From Streptococcus himalayensis (GTDB lineage: Bacteria; Bacillota; Bacilli; Lactobacillales; Streptococcaceae): DNA of 64,000 nucleotides. The position numbers and the translations under genes are program-made. The notes beneath the pieces are model-generated. The model did no database searches, was not told the origin of the DNA, and saw only the letters and a program-made list of their open reading frames with translations. Of the stretch, positions 19,901-27,481 are shown in pieces. Every line of letters starts with the position of its first letter. Position 1 is the stretch's first letter. The DNA is taken from NCBI RefSeq assembly GCF_001708305.1, contig NZ_CP016953.1, positions 261,001 through 325,000 of the forward strand, in the 5' to 3' direction.

Positions 19901-20671
19901 AACTGCTGTCTTAATCCTAGACATAGCCGTAGCAATACCGTCAGAATTGATTTGGGCAAGTTCTGCAAAACCACCTACGCCCTCATTTAGCTCAATCAAC
20001 TTATCACTAAATTGGTCAAAGGTGATATGCCCCTCTTTAAGTGCCGCATACAAATCATTTTTAGCTGATGCCCCTGTATAGCCAAACGCCTCTGCAACCT
20101 TGTTAAGACCTACTGGCATTGTTTCCATGAGGGTACGCCATGACTGCATATCTACCTCACCTTTTGCCATCATTTGGGTAAATTGAATAAGCCCACGACT
20201 AGCATCTCCCGCCGATGCCCCTGACGATAGAAAGGCATTGTTGAGGGCTAGGGTAAGTTTGGTTGATTTCCCTAAATCACCGTTCATCATTGTCAAACCT
20301 TGAGCGGTTGCAACAACTTCATCAAGAGCAGTAGGCAATCCATCAATTCCTTTTGACAGTTCACTAACTGCATTCTTTGCATCATCTGCTGAATAGCCCA
20401 GAGCTGACATCATCTTAGGAAATTTATTCATAGTGTCATAACGACTAATCGCTCCACCCATTGAGCTTGAAATGGCACTCATCCCAACAGATACAGCCTT
20501 ACTAGCAATTGCCATAGCTGTACCAAAACCTAAAGCCGACTTAGTACCTGTGTTAAAACCACTAGATGAGCTTTCTCCTAGCCCTTGTAAAAGACCTTTT
20601 AATTGTTTCACACCCTGTTGGGCACTCGTTCCGTCTAGGTCAACGGTAATCGTAACCTTACCATCTGCCAT
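16958..20671 (-). CDS. phage tail tape measure protein
   Basis: A 1237-residue protein that sets tail length. The N-terminus ADGKVTITVDLDGTSAQQGVKQL and the tape measure core region near residues 80-250 (MMNGDLGKSTKLTLALNNAFLSSG) fit the family. Long hydrophobic, Ala/Gly-rich repeats around residues 590-800 include many membrane-like helices. The C-terminus holds a conserved IHSPSRLFRDNVGRFISQGMAVG segment. It stands between the Gp15 gene and dit. Confidence 0.95.
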   Translation of the reverse strand: MADGKVTITVDLDGTSAQQGVKQLKGLLQGLGESSSSGFNTGTKSALGFGTAMAIASKAVSVGMSAISSSMGGAISRYDTMNKFPKMMSALGYSADDAKNAVSELSKGIDGLPTALDEVVATAQGLTMMNGDLGKSTKLTLALNNAFLSSGASAGDASRGLIQFTQMMAKGEVDMQSWRTLMETMPVGLNKVAEAFGYTGASAKNDLYAALKEGHITFDQFSDKLIELNEGVGGFAELAQINSDGIATAMSRIKTAVVRNMEGVIRSFDEAAKAKGLPTITEGLDKFRLSINSAFSNATPYVSKFVDVLSWVVDAAKRMWEAFKNTGAVTSLTQAFSAIQGALEHVFSSLGQNTGFVEGLGRAFGEIVKWIADAVTKGAEFISALPPGTIQTIAGAVLGAVAAFKGFKTVSGILKGVSSSFGLIKAALSANPFMIAVVGLGALVGAFITAYNTSETFRAKVDGVVNAVKKFLDGLDPERMKSWAATIAAVAGGFAVFKMLNGWNPFKAFGTGGKSALDSVKNALSGTSGQATQSKGIIEQVFSGLGSLITSIAQGISTVLQGLATALSTVAQGFGTAAAMASPAQWLSMGAAMLMVGAGVALASAGIYVLVQAAIQLASAGSGAAIALAGLGVGIAAMAGVFALLGPALTASAAGMVAFGAAVALIGAGIGMAAAGLAMLASQLPTIAAYGTSASGAILALSAAIIAFGAGVAIAGAGLVVLSAGLVAFGAAAVVAAAGGVALAAGIVVVSAAVAAFGLALQPVASAVKKMGQGAKDAGAGTKQLASGLQSITSLPLGSLVTHLGAVAIGIGKISGKGGEIASVGAGMRQLGQGLTTIATSGMLAVTTMTAIGTAITQLSTQMTTLPMTLTLAASGFATFSSQAVAGMAGLSAINAPLMALKTEMMTLTPAFMMASAGVTSFGSQAMAVGASFAVLGAGITVVRTGLDGVSTAFILVGSSAVATSGQIQSMASSTQAVISAFTAMSGQVQSSMQAILSVVRSVGSQMRSQGRQIGQQTAQNIAQGIRGGVGQSTSAMQALVSAVRSTGMAGVGSMRSIGAMIGQGLAAGMMSALGAVTAAANALVAQAERAAQAKARIHSPSRLFRDNVGRFISQGMAVGIEKDAYKVDDAMGSVYRQIQDFSYKPEDIIGVGKTKLSKIVQVKSDFENAIKAKVEAAKEKSNNLVERALDIAEKAVERPSELVLDDGTLVAKTGDKYKDYQDRQSRMRDRMRGITL

Positions 20672-20691
20672 CTAGAACCCTCCTTTCTCTG

Positions 20692-21279
20692 TTAAAAATT
20701 CGGCAATGCGTACTGTTCTTGTAACTCACGCATTCTTTGTTTTTCTTTAGGGCTTTCCCCTTTGGATGGTTTCCAAGCCCTAATTTTCATGACTTCAACA
20801 AACTTTGTACCATCTGGTAAACCAGATAATAAAGCGTTGAATTTCTGCCAATGTAATTTACCTTGTTGTTCAATCAAATCAATGTGATAGGCTTGCATAA
20901 ACGATGAAAAAATGTACTCACCATCATATTTGATACTAAACAAGGGCTTATCATCGCTATCTAGGTTATCTTTAGGCTTTTTAGGCATCACATTTCCCTC
21001 AATGTCATACCTATCAACCTCATCGATAGCTCTAGTAACCTGTAAATGATTTTCAAAGACTTCTGTATAAAGCTCTAAAGCCTCCAATGTTTCCATATCC
21101 TTAAAAGTCATATCATCCGTTAGTTTGGCTAAAGCTAGTTTTGGTTTTAACTCTGGTGGGATAGCTTGGTTTCCCCACATATCAAAAACCCATAAGACCC
21201 TATCAAACGACAATAAAAGCTGATACTCTTTATCATTCAGTACCAGCTTGTCATCCATTTTTTTGGAAATATCAAACAT
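20692..21279 (-). CDS. phage Gp15-family tail assembly protein
   Basis: 195 residues, matching the bacteriophage Gp15 family found just before tape measure genes (MFDISKKMDDKLVLNDKEYQLLLSFDRVLWVFDM). By position it acts as a tail assembly chaperone with the preceding gene. Its ATG overlaps the TAA of that gene (TAATG), which points to reinitiation rather than the frameshift used in many other phages. Confidence 0.82.
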   Translation of the reverse strand: MFDISKKMDDKLVLNDKEYQLLLSFDRVLWVFDMWGNQAIPPELKPKLALAKLTDDMTFKDMETLEALELYTEVFENHLQVTRAIDEVDRYDIEGNVMPKKPKDNLDSDDKPLFSIKYDGEYIFSSFMQAYHIDLIEQQGKLHWQKFNALLSGLPDGTKFVEVMKIRAWKPSKGESPKEKQRMRELQEQYALPNF

Positions 21280-21647
21280 TATTCAGCAAGATACTTCTTA
21301 AATGTTTCATCGTTTTCTTGTTTTCGTTTAACATCTATGACCGCATCCGCAATCTGTAAGAATATCTTGAGATAACTCCAAGTATTCTTACCAGCTGCAT
21401 CATAGATTTTCTCTGTTACATCCGTATCAAACATCACCCCAAAGAAATCATCTAACAGCTCTTTAATAGTGCGGCGGTTTTCCCACTCATCACCCTCTGT
21501 AACATTATCTGCTTTTTCTTTTAGCTCAAGTGCCTTGTCTGAAAGTTCCTTTGATTTTTCATCTGTCGGTTGAAATTCTAACCTGAGATCTCCAAGGTTA
21601 AAAATCATAACATCATCATTGCCATTGAGATTAAAAATATTTGCCAT
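21279..21647 (-). CDS. phage tail assembly chaperone-like protein
   Basis: 122 residues starting MANIFNLNGNDDVMIFNLGD, with an acidic, helical C-terminal half (KELSDKALELKEKADN). It lies between the tail tube gene and the Gp15 gene, the place of the first tail chaperone. I recall the family as DUF6673. Role inferred from position. Confidence 0.78.
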   Translation of the reverse strand: MANIFNLNGNDDVMIFNLGDLRLEFQPTDEKSKELSDKALELKEKADNVTEGDEWENRRTIKELLDDFFGVMFDTDVTEKIYDAAGKNTWSYLKIFLQIADAVIDVKRKQENDETFKKYLAE

Positions 21648-21649
21648 GG

Positions 21650-22108
21650 TTATCCTCCAATACCTTTTTCAACAGGCTCTTTAATCCATTTGAGCGTGCA
21701 ACCAAATTCTTCATAAGCTGTTGCATCTCCTGCACCAGCTTTGATTTCAGATACATTGGCAACCTGTGTATAGGTCTTTTTACCATCAGAGCTAGTCACT
21801 CGATGCCATACACGGCGGGCATCGCCTGTCTTGTACTTCATCGCTGCAATCATGGCTTGTGCTGCATCTTCTGGATCAAACAGTCCCTCAAATGAGTAGC
21901 CACCTACAACAGATAATACCGTTTCTTCTGGCGTACCATCTCCGTCATAGTATCCAGTATCGTCCGTATCTTCATCTGTTTCATCGTCAATAGTTTCAAT
22001 GTACTTAGCTAGGCGTTTCCAAGCATCCCCTGTTGGTTCAACCATTGGATTTTTAGGGTCAAACGGCGCAATCTCATGTTTGCGTTTCGCATTTTTCATA
22101 CGAGCCAT
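21650..22108 (-). CDS. phage major tail protein
   Basis: 152 residues (MARMKNAKRKHEIAPFDPKN). It carries features of the tail tube family: a central YSFEGLFDPEDAAQAMIAAMKYKTGD segment, a stretch with GKKTYTQVANVSEI, and an acidic loop (DDETDEDTDDTGYYDGDG). It follows the head-tail joining genes and precedes the chaperones. It polymerises into the tail tube. Confidence 0.8.
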   Translation of the reverse strand: MARMKNAKRKHEIAPFDPKNPMVEPTGDAWKRLAKYIETIDDETDEDTDDTGYYDGDGTPEETVLSVVGGYSFEGLFDPEDAAQAMIAAMKYKTGDARRVWHRVTSSDGKKTYTQVANVSEIKAGAGDATAYEEFGCTLKWIKEPVEKGIGG

Positions 22109-22112
22109 CTAT

Positions 22113-22520
22113 TCATCCTCCTGTAATTTCTAATGTTGCGATTACTTGCATAGAATAAACAAAGTAACCTTGTTCATCCTTACCGTTGATACCAGGCTTA
22201 TCCACCTTCAACGATAGGAAAGTATAAGAGTTATCGCTACTAGGTAGTTCAATATCAAATGATGATAAATCACCATTGATGAGCCAAATGGTATCAATAG
22301 CTACTGCATTTGTCTTACTCTTTACAGCAATTTCAAATGGTAGTGATACCTCCCTAGTACCATCCATATACTCTTTTTCAATAATGCCCCCACTCAAAGC
22401 ATTGATGACTAAATCATCTTGATTATCCTCAAAATAATCTAGCCTTGCTTTAAGCGGTATATCCTTGATGTTGTTAATGTGGGCTAGTAGCACCTCTTGA
22501 AAGTTTTTGTTGTTTTGCAT
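22113..22520 (-). CDS. phage tail terminator or minor capsid protein
   Basis: 135 residues (MQNNKNFQEVLLAHINNIKDIPL). In streptococcal and lactococcal phages of this type, the fourth small gene between capsid and tail tube is annotated as a minor capsid protein and corresponds to a tail terminator. That assignment rests on order and length, with no catalytic motif to test. Confidence 0.68.
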   Translation of the reverse strand: MQNNKNFQEVLLAHINNIKDIPLKARLDYFEDNQDDLVINALSGGIIEKEYMDGTREVSLPFEIAVKSKTNAVAIDTIWLINGDLSSFDIELPSSDNSYTFLSLKVDKPGINGKDEQGYFVYSMQVIATLEITGG

Positions 22521-22870
22521 TATCTAATACCCATTCCTTTAATAGCTGCTTTTTTCAGTTTTTCTATATTTGCTTTTAACGGTTTATCCCATCGCTTACC
22601 AGTACCAGGGGTCGTATATTTCCTAAAAACAACAATCCCATTAGTACCGTAAAACTGTGCTCTGGCATAAACTGTGTTATAGCTCACATCCCCATTAGGT
22701 TCTACACGCCCAGAGGCTCTTAATGCTCCTCCGCCAGCCCTAAGAGGTACAGAGCTATCCATAATCAGCAAAGCCTCGTTACCTGCGGCAATTTTGCCAC
22801 GTTGCATAGCTTGGGGAGATACTTTTTTCTCCACTCCTGCTAAGTCAACGGCCACTCTGACATCGGCCAT
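22520..22870 (-). CDS. phage head-tail joining (minor capsid) protein
   Basis: 116 residues starting MADVRVAVDLAGVEKKVSPQAM. A PLRAGGGALRASGR segment and a YNTVYARAQFYG segment recall the HK97 gp10-like or minor capsid protein group. It overlaps both neighbours by one base. Position suggests a head-tail completion role. Confidence 0.7.
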   Translation of the reverse strand: MADVRVAVDLAGVEKKVSPQAMQRGKIAAGNEALLIMDSSVPLRAGGGALRASGRVEPNGDVSYNTVYARAQFYGTNGIVVFRKYTTPGTGKRWDKPLKANIEKLKKAAIKGMGIR

Positions 22871-23196
22871 TAAGTAACCTCAACTTCATAACTAAAAATC
22901 TTGCCATTAAGGTAATTGGATTGATAACCTGTCACAAGGTAATCACGCACCCCATCATTTACGATTGCACCCAGCCAACTATCATCGACTGTCACACTCA
23001 CAAACTTAGGGTAAATGTAAACAACACCTGCTTTCTGCCTGATTTTAGAGTTGTTAGTCCCTGTAATAGCCACTGACCTATCAAACCTTACTGGTTTAAT
23101 ATCCAGTGGCTCAGAATACGTTACATCTCCATAATCATCTTTTCCTTCAATCTTACGAACTGTCACAACATCTTGTAATAAACGCTTATCGATCAT
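22870..23196 (-). CDS. phage head closure (minor capsid) protein
   Basis: 108 residues (MIDKRLLQDVVTVRKIEGKDDYGD). The start ATG at 23194-23196 is preferred over an in-frame upstream codon because GGGGGT lies before it. The sequence KIRQKAGVVYIYPKFV with D-DSWLGAIV fits small beta-barrel head closure proteins. It overlaps the end of the connector gene. Confidence 0.72.
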   Translation of the reverse strand: MIDKRLLQDVVTVRKIEGKDDYGDVTYSEPLDIKPVRFDRSVAITGTNNSKIRQKAGVVYIYPKFVSVTVDDSWLGAIVNDGVRDYLVTGYQSNYLNGKIFSYEVEVT

Positions 23197-23575
23197 AATC
23201 AACCCCCACAATTAAGCTAAATCCAGCTTGTTTTAGGGCGTTTTCCGCATCCAGCGATAAGTTAAATAGCTGACCTGCTACTCCTTGATAAGAGCGACCA
23301 TAATCAATCTTCGTTCGACCAATAGATAAGCTCGTCATAGACTGCTTATCATCTGCGGTCATCACACCAGAGACATCCAGATAAGCGATTTGAAAGGCCA
23401 TAGCAAGCTTAACAGCCTTCTTACGATAGTCTATATCCTCCTCAAATTTCACCTCGTTGTAAAATCCATTAGTATATAAATCAATCGCAATTTTGGCACG
23501 CTTGCCTAACTTGTCAAAGTCTGTGACCTCATCAAATCCCATCTCGACAAACTCATCTTGTGTTAAATAAGTCAT
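23186..23575 (-). CDS. phage head-tail connector protein
   Basis: 129 residues starting MTYLTQDEFVEMGFDEVTDFDKL, a helical protein of the gp6-like connector type. The YKKAVKLAMAFQIAYLDVSGV-like segment is found in such connectors. GGAGGTTATCC before the ATG at 23573-23575 decides the start. It is the first gene of the neck module after the capsid genes. Confidence 0.75.
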   Translation of the reverse strand: MTYLTQDEFVEMGFDEVTDFDKLGKRAKIAIDLYTNGFYNEVKFEEDIDYRKKAVKLAMAFQIAYLDVSGVMTADDKQSMTSLSIGRTKIDYGRSYQGVAGQLFNLSLDAENALKQAGFSLIVGVDYDR

Positions 23576-23611
23576 GGATAACCTCCTTATCACAAAGGGG
23601 CTAAACACCCC

Positions 23612-23866
23612 TTATTCTGTTTCGCCATCTTCTGCCACTTCTGGTGCAGCTTCTACTTTCTTATTCCGTGGAGACTTTTTAGGAGGCTTTTCTTGCAACA
23701 CCTCATCCACAGGAACTAAGACAGCAGAAACATCTGGAAAAGTTAGCTTGAGATTTTCATTGACTTTATCCGCATAATCTTTATCAAGTTCAATCGTTTC
23801 ACCTACGATGACTTCCTTGTCTAAACTTGAAAAAACTAGATTTTTAGTAGCTGTATAAATTGGCAT
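23612..23866 (-). CDS. small phage head protein
   Basis: 84 residues. A short beta-type domain (IYTATKNLVFSSLDKEVIVGETIELD) is followed by a charged, Pro-rich tail with KPPKKSPRNKK and an acidic end. It lies between the major capsid and connector genes. Small proteins of this layout often follow capsid genes; no function is established that I know of. Confidence 0.65.
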   Translation of the reverse strand: MPIYTATKNLVFSSLDKEVIVGETIELDKDYADKVNENLKLTFPDVSAVLVPVDEVLQEKPPKKSPRNKKVEAAPEVAEDGETE

Positions 23867-23881
23867 ATAATCTCCTCTCTA

Positions 23882-24766
23882 TTAGTCCACAATTGAACCA
23901 GTGATTTTGACAATTGCCTTTTTATTGTCCTCAAGCACAAAAGTTCCGCCTTTAGCTGCTGCTTGCAATTTCACGCCGTCAAAATCTTCTGTCTGAATCG
24001 TACGAGCTGTTGAAATACCAACAAAAGGAATAACAATGCCATCTGGAGAAAATACAGCCAGAGTCCCTGTTGCAAAATATTGTGCTGGTGTTTCAACCAA
24101 AGTAAATCCTTTGTAACGAGCAAGTCCATTATTATCAATAGATACGCTAGACCCTTTTGCGGAGGTGTTGGCTGTCATATCAATAATGGCATTGTAAAGC
24201 TCTGGGCGAAGATAAACAGTGATAGAGGCAGTGACTTCTTGATTGATGTAATAAGCATTTATTTTGTTAAACAAGGCCTTGACCTTATCTTCCGCAAAAT
24301 CAGCAAGTGCTTCCGTTTTACCAGCACTATCAGACAAGAATTTACCAATTCGTGTATTCATTTGGCGTGTTTGTGCCTCTGATTGCAATTTCAAACGGTC
24401 TGCAATAGCTGCATTCAAATCATTATTGACAGTGTACTGATCAAGTCCTTCATGGATTGCCAACGTATAATCATACTCAACATCTGTATTGTCATATTTG
24501 ATTTCCGTCAATTTCCCAAAGCGTGATTTAGCTCCAGAACCATCCCCAAAACCTCCATCATTAGCTCCTGTTGCATAAGTGCCAATGACAACAGGTGTAC
24601 TATTTGTTTTCAATGAGAATGCCTTAGAATTTTCCTGTACTCCATCCATCACTTGAATAGGAGCTAAAGCTCCTGTAAAGGCTGCACGCACTCCAAAAAC
24701 TGTTTGTAAAATTCCTGCATACTGCTTTTCGTAGCGACGTACAGGATTGTTTTGATTACCTGACAT
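23882..24766 (-). CDS. phage major capsid protein
   Basis: 294 residues, a plausible HK97-fold shell protein. Long helix LKLQSEAQTRQMNTRIGKFL and the C-terminal DGVKLQAAAKGGTFVLEDNKKAIVKI segment are typical of the group in Gram-positive siphoviruses. It follows the scaffold gene. There is no obvious protease or delta domain in the protein. Confidence 0.85.
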   Translation of the reverse strand: MSGNQNNPVRRYEKQYAGILQTVFGVRAAFTGALAPIQVMDGVQENSKAFSLKTNSTPVVIGTYATGANDGGFGDGSGAKSRFGKLTEIKYDNTDVEYDYTLAIHEGLDQYTVNNDLNAAIADRLKLQSEAQTRQMNTRIGKFLSDSAGKTEALADFAEDKVKALFNKINAYYINQEVTASITVYLRPELYNAIIDMTANTSAKGSSVSIDNNGLARYKGFTLVETPAQYFATGTLAVFSPDGIVIPFVGISTARTIQTEDFDGVKLQAAAKGGTFVLEDNKKAIVKITGSIVD

Positions 24767-24783
24767 TTGTAATCTCCTTTCTC

Positions 24784-25347
24784 TTATTTGTACCCATCAA
24801 TAATTGCTTGAAATGGGTCTGATACTCCTGCACCGCTAGCGGCTGGATTGCCTGGCGGTACAATGTTTGGGTTAGGTGTGCTATCATCATCTGACTTAAA
24901 AAGATAGGGGTCACTTTCCTTTAAACCTGTGATAATGTCATCAAGTTTAGGCGTGCCATTTTCATCAAGTTCAACGGCATCAACATCAATAAACTTCATC
25001 AAGGTTGATGGATTGTGTGCGGTGGTATCTTTCAAAGCAAGATTGATAGCATTAACCTTTTTAGTTTGTGCAATTTCAGCAGCCGCATCAGCTTTAAACT
25101 TGTTATATTCAGCTCGCAATTTATCAAGAGCCTCTTTCTGCTCAGCACTTGTATTTGCATCTGCTTTCAATGTATCAAGCTGTGCCTCCGTGTTTTGCAA
25201 CTGTGATTTAAGGCTATCTCGCTCTTGGGTTGCTGTCTCAAGTTCCGATTTAACAGCATTTAAGTCTTTACCATGTAAAGCAAATACATCTTTAATCTGT
25301 TCTTTCGTCAACCCAAATTCTTGTAACGCCTCTGTTGTAAATGCCAT
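24784..25347 (-). CDS. phage scaffold protein (Gp20 type)
   Basis: 187 residues. The N-terminus TEALQEFGLTKEQIKDVFALHGKD and the following long coiled coil (residues about 30-100) match phage minor structural protein GP20, a capsid assembly scaffold. It is the first gene behind late promoter 2 and directly precedes the capsid gene. Confidence 0.87.
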   Translation of the reverse strand: MAFTTEALQEFGLTKEQIKDVFALHGKDLNAVKSELETATQERDSLKSQLQNTEAQLDTLKADANTSAEQKEALDKLRAEYNKFKADAAAEIAQTKKVNAINLALKDTTAHNPSTLMKFIDVDAVELDENGTPKLDDIITGLKESDPYLFKSDDDSTPNPNIVPPGNPAASGAGVSDPFQAIIDGYK

Positions 25348-25413
25348 TTGTACCTCCTTAGTTCTTTTTTGAGCGGATAACTCCCGCTAAAAGCAAATAT
25401 TATTTACTATTTC

Positions 25414-25446
25414 AGTTTACATTAGATGAAATGGGATTTTTTACGG
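25414..25446 (-). promoter_or_regulatory. phage late promoter 2
   Basis: Box CCGTAAAAAATCCC (complement of 25433-25446) with -10 TAAACT (25414-25419) at the same spacing as the other three copies. It lies between the terminator at 25459 and the scaffold gene, so it starts a capsid/tail transcript. Confidence 0.65.
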
Positions 25447-25458
25447 TTTTTAAGACAA

Positions 25459-25485
25459 CAAAAAACACCTAGATTTTTCTAGGTG
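25459..25485 (-). terminator. terminator after the portal/minor head operon
   Basis: On the minus strand CACCTAG-AAAAAT-CTAGGTG is followed by TTTTTTG. It stands 20 bases after the stop of the small gene at 25505 and directly before late promoter 2. Confidence 0.9.
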
Positions 25486-25504
25486 CAATCAATACCAAGT
25501 TATT

Positions 25505-25717
25505 TTAATATTGTGGATTACTTCTCAGTTTATAAATCATATCCGAGATAAAAATACCTAAACTCGTTTCATATCCAAGTTCTTGATTTAAATTTTCTAG
25601 CTCCTCATCAAAAATATCTATTTCATCTTCCGAATATTCTCTAGTATATTCCCATTTAGATAGATACTTGTTAATTTTTTCAAATTCTGAACTTGAGAAA
25701 ATGCTATTTAGTTTCAT
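25505..25717 (-). CDS. small acidic protein behind the minor head protein (candidate immunity protein)
   Basis: 70 residues (MKLNSIFSSSEFEKINKYLSKW), strongly acidic in the middle (EYSEDEIDIFDEELENLNQEL). The ATG at 25715-25717 lies inside the last codons of the minor head gene (14-base overlap) with GGAG nine bases upstream. A small acidic protein translationally coupled behind a toxin-like C-terminus is the usual layout of an immunity gene. That role is inferred; no family is recognised. Confidence 0.6.
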   Translation of the reverse strand: MKLNSIFSSSEFEKINKYLSKWEYTREYSEDEIDIFDEELENLNQELGYETSLGIFISDMIYKLRSNPQY

Positions 25718-27224
25718 TCTTATAAACTCCATATTTTTTTCTAATATTTCTGCGTGTTGGATTAGTAGAAATAACATTACCAGTATCTGGATTAACAACA
25801 ACTGTTGAAATTTCCCCTCTATACTGTTTGGAAGGCTGTCCCTTTTCGTCATATTTTACAGTTGTTACCTCTAATGGATAACATAAAGCATCTAGCATCG
25901 TTTGGACAGTGCCACCTCTTTCAATGGCTCGTTCGGCAATATGTTCTGATATGCCTTTAATCGTCAAATTATCTACTGTTTGTACCCCAATTATACCATT
26001 TTTTAACTCTCTACGCTTAACCAAAACCGCTTTTTTATACTCTAATTCAGCCTTATTGACATTATAAGATGTCGGCGTTGAAAATAACCGCTCCCTTGTA
26101 TAATCACGGCTCAAAAAATCATGGCTATCAACAAGATTTCTGATTTTTCCTTGCAAATTACGCAATTTCAAGCGTTCTAGGGTAACTAGGTCATCATCTC
26201 CCAATTGTTTTGCAATATGCAAGCGTTCTTTTTGGTTTCTAATAGCTCTTTCCGTTGCTCTTTGTTTAGCCTCAAGCCTTGCATTCTCTTCTGCTTGCTC
26301 TGGCGTGAGGTCTTTTAGGTAATCTGGTAAGTCTGGCATAGTGTTCACGCCCACAATGAACGGTGTCAGATAATGCCCACAATGAACACCTAAACAACCA
26401 CCAGCAGTGCCTAGACCATAATCTAGCAAGCTATAAATGGTCATACCTTTTTCTGTCCTACCAGTTCCTTTTGTAACAATCTTACCTTGCAATGGAGCAC
26501 AAGCAGCCCTAGCACTTGATTTGATTGAGTAATAAAAGGTATCTATCCCCAGTTCTTCTGCTGGTCTTGTCCGCATTTCATTATAGACCTTATAAGTAGT
26601 GGATTTAATAATCGCCCTAGCATAGCTATCTGCTCGCCATTCTCTGCCAGCACTATCTGTAAAACCAGTAAAGCCCTTTTTCTGCCATGACATGATGGTA
26701 TCATGCAAGGCTCTATCGCTTGTTTTAGTACCAGCTACCACTTGTGCCACTGTCTGCTCTACTACTGATTTAAAAACAGCCTGTATGCTTGCTGGCAAAG
26801 TGGAATTGATAAGATTAAGGTCGCTAATAGCTTGTCGTGTATAAGCCTCTAAGGCATCCGTCACACCATTTCTAACCTCGTCACTAGATAACCGATGCAA
26901 TTCTTCCTCTAGTTGCTCCTTCGTATCTTGATAGACTTTCAGCCCCTCATTCTCGATAACCTCTCTCAAAAGACTTTCGGCAATCCCTGTACGCTCAACA
27001 ATGATTTTCAAGTTTTCCTCATTGAGCATGTGCATATCATTTAGCTTTTCTAATTGCCAGATATAGGGATTTTCAGCAAGGTCAGCATTGCCACGCTCTT
27101 TAAGTCGTCTAATCATGCTATCAAATAGCTCGATTTGCATCTTAGCGTATATATCAGATACACCTTGCATTTGTAAAGAAAGCTGCTGGTCATTGATGGT
27201 TGGGCGTTTCTTTGTATCACTCAT
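25704..27224 (-). CDS. phage minor head protein with toxin-like C-terminus
   Basis: 506 residues. The first 350 or so match phage minor capsid protein 2 (a MuF-like head protein): KSTTYKVYNEMRTRPAEELGIDTFYYSIKSSAR and ACAPLQGKIV with a GGCLGVHCGHYLTPF motif. From about residue 415 comes a separate domain (ISEHIAERAIERGGTVQTML, then YRGEISTVVVNPDTGNVIST and a basic end) that looks like a BECR-type RNase toxin. Head-protein/toxin fusions are known in temperate phages of Firmicutes. The small gene at 25505 may be the cognate immunity gene. Confidence 0.8.
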   Translation of the reverse strand: MSDTKKRPTINDQQLSLQMQGVSDIYAKMQIELFDSMIRRLKERGNADLAENPYIWQLEKLNDMHMLNEENLKIIVERTGIAESLLREVIENEGLKVYQDTKEQLEEELHRLSSDEVRNGVTDALEAYTRQAISDLNLINSTLPASIQAVFKSVVEQTVAQVVAGTKTSDRALHDTIMSWQKKGFTGFTDSAGREWRADSYARAIIKSTTYKVYNEMRTRPAEELGIDTFYYSIKSSARAACAPLQGKIVTKGTGRTEKGMTIYSLLDYGLGTAGGCLGVHCGHYLTPFIVGVNTMPDLPDYLKDLTPEQAEENARLEAKQRATERAIRNQKERLHIAKQLGDDDLVTLERLKLRNLQGKIRNLVDSHDFLSRDYTRERLFSTPTSYNVNKAELEYKKAVLVKRRELKNGIIGVQTVDNLTIKGISEHIAERAIERGGTVQTMLDALCYPLEVTTVKYDEKGQPSKQYRGEISTVVVNPDTGNVISTNPTRRNIRKKYGVYKNETK

Positions 27225-27226
27225 AG

Positions 27227-27481
27227 TTAAGCCTCGCTAACTACCTCATAGGTTGCATTGAAAATATCTGGCTTACATGGATAAAACTCACCTTTAATAC
27301 CCTTGATAATATAATCACCTTTTTTAGCTATCATATCGCCCTCTAGTGTATCAATCCAGAGTGTACCTAAATCATCAAACCAAATATCAGTTTTAGCAAA
27401 CTGGATAAGCTCACCAAAATTGTCACCTGTCCATTTTATAGCCTCGATTTCAACTGGTTTCTTTCTAAACTTTGGCATCAT
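27227..27481 (-). CDS. small phage protein, PGDYG-like
   Basis: 84 residues: [21 protein letters not shown] followed by [22 protein letters not shown]. This opening and the [16 protein letters not shown] core recur in small phage proteins of unknown function. It overlaps the portal gene end by 17 bases. Confidence 0.75.
   Translation of the reverse strand: MMPKFRKKPVEIEAIKWTGDNFGELIQFAKTDIWFDDLGTLWIDTLEGDMIAKKGDYIIKGIKGEFYPCKPDIFNATYEVVSEA

Noticed and set aside
21279..21647. Programmed frameshift between the tail chaperone genes
   Set aside because: The two frames meet at TAATG with a plain restart, and no slippery sequence was seen near the end of the first gene.
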